A stretch of 64,000 nt of DNA, from assembly GCF_963676685.1 (NCBI RefSeq), contig NC_092345.1, positions 79,673,592-79,737,591 of the forward strand. Reading direction: 5' to 3'. This document shows positions 56,938 to 64,000 of the stretch, piece by piece. The notes below the pieces were generated by a model, which made no database searches, was not told the DNA's origin, and saw nothing but the letters and a program-made list of their open reading frames with translations. Every line of letters begins with the position of its first letter. Position 1 is the stretch's first letter. The position numbers were made by a program, and so were the translations under genes. This stretch comes from Mytilus edulis (Eukaryota > Mollusca > Bivalvia > Mytilida > Mytilidae).

Positions 56938-59900
56938 ATGTATACAACATTTCTACTTGTGTTGATGCTGGTTGCTAGTTGTTCAGGTAAGAAATCTCTT
57001 TTCTATTTCCTTTTCTTCAAAATAGATATACGAATTATGCTACTGCTCTTAAACTTACACATTTTTACTCATATAGGTTTTTAAATTGATATTTGAAAAG
57101 ATAAGTTTCAATAAATCTAAATTTTGTGTGACCAATTTGGTTTTTGTTTTATTTGAGATTTCCAGAAATTAATGAAACTACTTGTCTCATTGGCAATCAT
57201 ACCACATCTGTTCTTTCTATAATAGCCAGCTTATCTGAACGTTTATCGCCCTTGTACGTTGAAGCATGACGGATGCATTCACTACACACATTTCTGCTGG
57301 AATAAATTGTATTAAGATAAGCAACACAATCATGTCAATCTACTATTTTAGATCTTTTTATCCTGCAATCGACTTTTCTACTATATTAATACAGGTGTAC
57401 AGATAACACAAATCGATATACTTATACTAGATGTGTTTTGTCTCCTGGTATCCGTATGCTGTTGCGAGCGGACGGTTATGTCAAATCTTTGTTTAAGTCA
57501 CAGTTTAATTTGGGGTTCTCTTTTCAAAAATAAATTGAACCATTGAGATGGAAAAAAATGTCAAAAAAAATAATTGCAGGATAAAGACAATAACTGTTTA
57601 GTATCTTAAATATCAGTTCTTTTGTACTCGGATCGAAACGAGTAATAGCTCACTGAAGCTCGTATTACCTCTGTTTCTTAACCTCGTACAAATACAGCTG
57701 ACATTTAAACGGGCACTAACTGTAAAACTCATGTTCACCAAATTGACTCAAATTCTTATATCAGATTTATAGCCAGGTAAAACATTTATCTATATTAAAC
57801 AAAGGCTAAAATACACAATTAACAGGGCATGGGCTCGATAATATGTAGCTTTGTTTCGAGTGCATTTTAGTCTTGACGCTTTGAATTAACTAAAGAGGCG
57901 ACCTCCAAACACCTCTGATGGTCATATAAGCGATATACATATAAATATAGATATGAATAGAAAGTAAAATTGTGCAATTGGATTTTTCTAGGTCTGTTTA
58001 ATTTCATATCATAGATTGAAAATATGTGCTTATCATCGTTTTTACCTGTATAAGAAAAAATTGTGTTTTCTTTACCTTGTTTCATTTCCAATGTTGACAT
58101 TCATTTGCTTTAAATAATCCAAAACACGCAAAATGTATGCGTTATGCATCTCTAGCTAAGGGCTTTAATTGAAGTTCAAATAAATTCGGATTCAATGGGG
58201 TCGAATTATTTACTTGCAAGTTATTTATAGTAATTTTTCCTTTAAATAATTCTGTTCGTTTTCTATATTCTGTGATTTTTCTTTAAAACTTATTTGTTAT
58301 TGTCACTTACATTTTCTTTTTATTGATGTGAGATGTGAATGGGATCCAGTTCTGCTTTGGTTGAATTGTACGGTATTCTCTTGCTGTATTTGTATTGAAC
58401 ATGTATGTCGATAGACTGTTTGAATCAAACTAATTGCTGTATTTGCATAGAAAATAGTTGTGAAAATAGGATTGTTTGAATCAAACTAAAGACTTAAAAA
58501 ACTTAGATACTTTATCTTTTCTGGGCTTCACTGGTCTAGTTTCATTCATTTACATATACGAGCAAAAATAGCATTTTCAACGAATTAATTCAGATATATT
58601 ATAATCTGTTTTCTTTTAATATATATTAGTGACATTTTGCGTTAGTCGCAATTAGATACTTGTTTTTATATTAAATTGTTTACTGCGCTAGACAAGTAAA
58701 GTATTTAAATTATTATATTAAAAAAATGAGGACTGTCATGTTCATCGTATGTACATGTATACGTTAAGATAAGATTAGATATTTCTATTCCAATTAAAGG
58801 ACCCTTTGAAGAGCAAAGTAATTTAATACAATGATTTTGATAATTGACATATTAATGTTGATATACATCATATATAAATATGATTATAATCATCTCAATT
58901 CTAAGATGTTAAACCACAGCCAGATTAGAATCATACACATATTAGTAAACAAAAGCATAACAGTTTTATTTAATATTATAAGAAATAATAACATTGGCAA
59001 CTCTCTTTCAAATCTTGTCGATATTGACCAGGATGTTGTCTTGTCGATATTGACCTGGTTGTTGTCTTGTCAATATTGACCAGGATATTGTTTTGTCGAT
59101 ATTGACCAGGATGTTGTCTTGTCGATATTGACCAGGATGATGTCTTGTCGATATTGACCAGGATGTTGTCTTGTCGATATTGACCAGGATGTTGTCTTGT
59201 CGATATTGACCAGGATGTTGTCTTTTCAATATTGACCAGGATGTGGTCTTGTCGTTATTGACCAGGATATTGTCTTTTCGATATTGACCATGATGTTGTT
59301 TTGTCGGTATTGACCAGAATATTGTCTTGGGACAGTAAAATCAAAAGTGCTTTTGCGAAGATACTGTCAATCGTAAACAGAGTTTCATTTCCAGTATTTA
59401 CAACGGCGATTTTATTTGTCATTAGATATTGTGTGTTTTCATTAGAGTTAAGGCTTATGTGTTGTCATTAATTATTGGATTTGAAACAACCTAACGTGGA
59501 CCATTCTAAGAATTCTTTTTGGTTTTGTTTTGATAATTTAGAGGCAAAAGTTTACAAAACCTATCAATTATAAAGAGTTTTTATTTGTAAGTAACTGAGA
59601 TATGAACATAACGTGTTGATTGACTGACTTCTGACCCTTTTTAGGAAATGGTGGAGACACGAGATGCACATCAGCCAATGGTTTCTGCTTTGACACACAT
59701 ACAGAGACTTGCAGCAGCCAAACTGCAGTTTCAGGTCTGTGTTGTGGGGCACATCGATCTTGCTGTATAGACGACTGTAAAGGTAAAATGGCCAAAATAT
59801 GTTTATTCATCTTGTATTGCCTATCATCAGAGATCAAATTACCAAATACAAAACAAGAAAAGTTTATAACCTTTGATCATTATACATCGCTTCTAAAAAA

Positions 59901-62900
59901 AACGTATGCATAACCCTTGATCCTTATACAGCGCCTTTAAATAAACGTATGCATCATCCTTGGTCATTATACAGCGCCTTTAAATAAACGTATGCAGAAC
60001 CCTTGATCCTTATGTCGCGCTTCTAAATATACATATGCATCACCCTTCATCATTATACAGCGCCTTTAAATAAACGTATGCAGAACCCTTAATCCTTATG
60101 TCGCGCTTCTAAATAAACATATGCATCACCCTTGATCCTTATACAGCGCCTTTAAATAAACGTATGCAGAACCCTTGATCCTTATGTCGCGTTTCTAAAT
60201 AAACGTATGCAGAACCCTTAATCCTTATACCGCGCTTCTAAATAAACAGATATACTAGTACTAGTATATCCCTCGATCCGTATACCGCGCTGTAACACTA
60301 TTTTTGATATTTTTACCTATTATGTGTGTTTAATTTGTTCAATCGTCGTTTTTATATAATGGAATTTGATGCGACTGTCATACAAGTTAGAGGTTTAGCT
60401 AGCCATAAAATCAGATTCAATCCACCATTTTCTACTTAAGAAAATGCATGTACCAATTCAGGAATATGACAGTTGTTATCAATTCGTTTGATGTGTTTGT
60501 GCTTTTGATTTTGCCATTTGATTAGGGACTTTCCGTTTTGAATTTTCGTCGGAGTTAGCCTTAGTATCAGTATCAGTATACCGCGCTCCTGGATAAAAGT
60601 ATGTAACTCTCGATCCATATACCTCGCACCTAAAGAAAACTATTTATTTTTTAGACATTTGATTGTTTTTAAATTGCTAGAAAGGCTGACTCGGACTTTT
60701 ACCTTATAATAAACAGTAGCATTATTTGGGTCTCAAATCGTATGAAAAAAAATTTAGAATCGGCTTTAATTTTTGTAATAAAATTTTTAAGAGCTATTTA
60801 AGTCTCATTCTAAAAAAAGAAAAGAGAGTGATATGGAGCAACATATTTGACCGTGTATCGTAGGAATAAATCCAATGAGCCCAAGCATCTGACAAAATTC
60901 CACAACCTGACCCCGACTGCATCCTTAATTATGCAATACGAACTTAAATTCGCTTGACGTACATCAATATTCACGATCGGAAGTTATGATCGAGGCAATA
61001 TCTCTGCTGCCAGATTATTCGACCGAAATACGAGTGAATGTCTACAATTTTTTAAGGTGCAAAATGTTGGTGTTAACAGATCTTTGAGTTATTAGCAATC
61101 ATATACAACACCTCCTTATTTTATGTAAGAAAGTTTCAAACAATAAGATGTTCGTGCAATACAGGAAACCACATTAAGTTAATCGATTAAAGATTTTGAT
61201 TAGCTTCACTGAACTAAATAAAAGCATGAATTGATTTCATTTCGAGGATACGAATTGAGACCTATAAGTACTATATAATTTTCTTAACACACCGAAATAA
61301 TAGTCCAACGTAACTATATTTGATAAAGCAATCTGAATTGTATCCCAATGTATCTATATTTGATCAAGCAATCTGAATAATAGCCTAATGTATCTAAATT
61401 TGATAAAGCAATCTGAATAATAACCCAATGTATCTAGATTTTATCTGATAAAGCAATCTGAATAATAGCCCAAGGTATCTAGATTTTATAAAGCAATCTG
61501 AATAATAGCCTAATGTATCTATATTTGTTCAAGCAATCTGAATAATAGCCCAATGTATCTATATTTGATCAAGCAATCTGAATAATAGCCTAATGTATCT
61601 ATATTTGATCAAGCAATCTGAATAATAGCCCAATGTATCTATATTTGATCAAGCAATCTGAATAATAGCCTAATGTATCTATATTTGATAAAGCAATCTG
61701 AATAATAGCCTAATGTATCTATATTTGATAAAGCAATCTGAATGATAGCCTAATGTATCTATATTTGATAAACAAATAGATAAGGTCAACTTATACGTAT
61801 TATTAGTAGATTTTCATCCAGATTTTTTTTTAAATGGGGCGGGTTTGAGGAATTTTGTTTTTTTAAATTTTATTTCAGATGAAACCCTCTTGTGAACTGT
61901 TCTTCATATATGCAAGTGTAATACTAGTAATAAGCTTATATCATGTGCATACATGCATAAAGAATTGTATATAATTTTTCGAATTCTTAAATAAATCTCT
62001 CTGATTGGCAACAACTGTTCTACATGTAATTGCTGCTTTAGAAACCTATTCCATAGTAAATAGTCCAACTTACCTAGATCTGATAAAACAAATAGGAACA
62101 ATACACCTTATCACTATTCCCGGCTGACCCGTCCGCTTGAACTTTTGACGTCAACAACAATCACTTTTCCATTGTGGCGTCAGACATTTTGTTTTATGAC
62201 GTCAAAATTTTACGGGAACCTGTGTGATTTCCAGCAATGGCGGACAAATAGCGATAAGGTGTATATTCTAATATATCTAGATTTGATTAAAAAAAATCAG
62301 AATAGTATTCCAATGTAACTAGATTTGATAAATAGTCCATTGACACTAGATTTGATTAACAAATTGGAATTATAGTCCAATGACACTAGATTTGATTAAC
62401 AATGCGGAATTATAGTCCAATGACAATGTAATTTCAACCGTTTGAAGGAACTGAATTAGATTGAAATTAATTTCTTCTAGTTGTCTCCCATAGACCGTTA
62501 GTTGTTTTCCCGCGCTTCATGGGATATAGCCATTCAGCACGACAGGGCCGACTCGACTAGACGTGTTTCTCAGTTAATTTTTTTTTATCTTGCTTATGTG
62601 AATTTATTTGATGTTATATGAAATGTTTTGATTTCAGTAGTAATTATGAATTACTTGACTATATTTTGTCGACGTGATATTATGTATCATAATGTGCAAT
62701 TAAAATCAGCACATGGCACTGTCGTGTGGGTATTCAATTTGAACTTTAGTTTGGTTTTTATTAGTCTTATGTGCTTAGAGTTGGGTAGTCTATGGGCGTA
62801 GTTATTGTAGAAGAACTAGATTTGATACCATGTCAATGCTCGGGATTTGATAAACAATTCCTTTAATAGTCCATTGACACTAGATTTGATAAAGAATTCG

Positions 62901-63659
62901 GATTAATAGTCCAATAAGACTAAATTAAACAATTTTGATTAATAGTCCATTGACATTAGATTTGATAAATAATTCGGATTAATAGTCCAATGTCACTAGA
63001 TTTGATAAACAAATCGGAATAATAGTCCATTGACACTAGTTTTTATAAACAATTCAGATTAATTATAGTTCAATGACACTAGATTAAACAATTCGGAATA
63101 AAAGTCCATTTACACTAAATTTGATAAACAATTCGGATTAATAGTCCATTGACACTAGATTTGATAAACAATTCGGATTAGTAGTCCATTGACACTGGAT
63201 TTGACAAAAAATTAGGATTAATAGTCAATTGACATTAGATTTGATAAATAATGCGGATAATTAGTCAATTGACACTAGGTTTGATAAACAATTTGGATTA
63301 ATAGTCCAATGAAACTAGATTTGATAGATTAATTGGAATAATAATCCATTGACTTTATATTTGATAAACAATTCGGATTAATAGTCAATTGACACTAGAT
63401 TTGATAACAAAACCATGCTCGAGTAGACCAGTAAATTACGTTTTGTGTTTCAATTTTCTTTTTCTAACATTTTAGTTCTGGAGTAAACTTTTAGAAAATA
63501 TTAATATGATTACTATACTATGGAAGGTTTTAACAGAGTTGTTTTTATTTTAATTAACAGATGATGTCGCTTGCACGTGTGAGGGTGAATGTACCGAGGG
63601 TAGATTTGAAAGTGGAACCTGTTGCGATGGTCAAAAATGTTGTAGAGAAGCATGTGATG
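56938..63659 (+). CDS. Secreted multi-module cysteine-rich protein, copy 2 (5' part, runs off the edge)
   Basis: Paralogue of the gene at 290-9978. Exons seen: 56938-56986 (same signal peptide), 59645-59782 (one residue shorter than copy 1, with substitutions such as Ala to Ser and Arg to His) and 63561-63659 (identical to copy 1 exon 3). All are phase 1 with GT..AG borders. Exon 4 would lie just past the window end, because 64000 corresponds to about 6998 in copy 1. All eight cysteines of the exon 2 module are kept, so this copy looks functional as far as it can be seen. Intron 1 (2658 bp) is shorter than in copy 1 (4075 bp), which contains extra repeat insertions. Confidence 0.82.
59016..59330 (+). 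repeat. 26-bp minisatellite in intron 1 of copy 2
   Basis: About 12 copies of the same 26-base unit as 3301-4120, more homogeneous (mostly GACCAGGATGTTGTCTTGTC). The minus-strand ORF reading GQYRQDNILVNID repeats is an artefact. Confidence 0.88.
59890..60290 (+). repeat. ~43-bp tandem repeat in intron 2 of copy 2
   Basis: About nine units (CTTCTAAATAAACGTATGCA ... CCTTGATCCTTAT) with alternating GTCGCGCTTC/ACAGCGCCTT endings. It occupies the position of the 55-bp array of copy 1 and shares words with it. Confidence 0.75.
60300..60570 (+). repeat. Dispersed repeat (GACAGTTCTTGTCCATTCGT family) in intron 2 of copy 2
   Basis: TTTTTACCTATTATGTGTGT ... GAATTTGATGCGACTGTCAT ... TCCACCATTTTCTACTTAAG ... 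GGGACTTTCCGTTTTGAATT. Absent from copy 1, so inserted after duplication. Confidence 0.7.
61300..61790 (+). repeat. Diverged 40-bp satellite in intron 2 of copy 2
   Basis: About 12 copies of a related 40-base monomer (CCAATGTATCTATATTTGAT then AAAGCAATCTGAATAATAGC). Same length and layout as the copy 1 monomer but a different consensus, so it was homogenised independently. Confidence 0.85.
62101..62264. mobile_element. 164-bp MITE with ATACACCTTAT ends, copy 2
   Basis: ATACACCTTATCACTA ... TAGCGATAAGGTGTAT; about 88-90% like 36213-36376 by eye, including TGACGTCAAAATTTTACGGG. Inserted in the intron 2 satellite region of copy 2. Confidence 0.75.
62270..62430 (+). repeat. Short block of 40-bp satellite in intron 2 of copy 2
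   Basis: Four degenerate monomers of the copy 1 type (CACTAGATTTGATTAAC) directly after a MITE at 62101-62264. Confidence 0.65.
62431..62843. other. Non-repetitive spacer in intron 2 of copy 2
   Basis: Unique-looking sequence between two satellite blocks. No ORF or element ends seen. Confidence 0.4.
62844..63413 (+). repeat. 40-bp satellite nearly identical to copy 1
   Basis: Matches 5805-6411 monomer by monomer apart from one missing 40-bp unit and scattered single-base changes. Confidence 0.85.
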
Positions 63660-64000
63660 GTACGTTAATTTTAATATCCTTCACTAAACTGAAACAAAGC
63701 AAAATCTTTTTGAAATATTTATACACACACACATACGCACGTCTTTATATTGTTTATAACTAATGTGGATACATGTGTAAATGTCAGAAAGACATGCAGA
63801 TAGCAACAGGAATAACAGTCGGAATTAAATGAACTCTCAAGTCATGTGTGACGTATCAGTATGATAGAGCTCTGCCTCTATACATTCTATTGAAGTGTGG
63901 TTAGGTGTTTTAACAGGATATATCTCTAGCTATGTATGCATGTTGTCAACTTGAATTTTACCGACTTCGTCGTCAGGGTAAATTTGGTACACATATGCAT

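Noticed and set aside
59008..59229. NILVNIDKT/GQYRQD repeat protein
   Set aside because: Reverse reading of the intronic 26-bp minisatellite.

Overview
The window is eukaryotic, AT-rich and mostly non-coding. Short exons with GT..AG borders, introns of hundreds to thousands of bases, many tandem satellites, terminal-inverted-repeat (TIR) elements and dispersed repeats that I recognise from mussels together point to a marine bivalve, most likely a mytilid. That assignment is from memory of repeat families, not from a search.

Host genes. A six-exon gene (290-9978, + strand) encodes a secreted protein of about 205 residues. It is a signal peptide followed by five cysteine-rich modules, with module boundaries that follow phase-1 introns. 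A paralogue starts at 56938 and runs off the right edge after three exons. The two copies share their promoters and introns, including the same types of intronic satellite. From 62844 to the window end the second copy is almost identical to the first, unlike the sequence upstream of it, which suggests recent gene conversion, unequal crossover or an assembly duplicate. Between them, on the same strand, lie three exons (42686-48875) of another secreted Cys-rich protein with CxCP motifs, possibly related to the giant-lens/Argos group. Its first exon was not found.

Transposon content. A HARBI1-type DDE nuclease gene on the minus strand (12278-17663, about 4.6 kb intron) keeps its catalytic triad. 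A decayed reverse transcriptase with a YLDD motif lies at 23463-24300, and a LINE fragment at 53530-53764. The most interesting objects are two unrecognised DNA transposons: element A (25972-30704, 75-bp perfect TIRs, AATAC target duplication) and element B (43396-47147, 44-bp perfect TIRs, AACCT target duplication). Both begin CACGG, both have 5-bp target duplications, their ends align with each other, and both carry inverted arrays of a short motif just inside the ends. Element A carries a spliced C2H2 zinc-finger gene, now broken by a frameshift and a repeat insertion, and a possible convergent minus-strand terminal exon. A CAC end plus a 5-bp duplication is also seen in Transib/RAG-type elements, but no transposase core is visible here.

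Satellites. 31.7-36.2 kb is a higher-order array of about 525-585 bp units, two of which carry the same 239-bp MITE. 38.0-42.25 kb and 54.2-56.4 kb are arrays of a ~33-bp monomer built around the palindrome TACAAACGTTTGTA; the first has a 1134-bp higher-order period. Introns 1 and 2 of the Cys-rich genes hold 26-bp and 40-bp satellites. Several MITEs, foldbacks and a perfect 41-bp-arm hairpin complete the picture. Long ORFs inside the satellites are by-products of repeat periods divisible by three.
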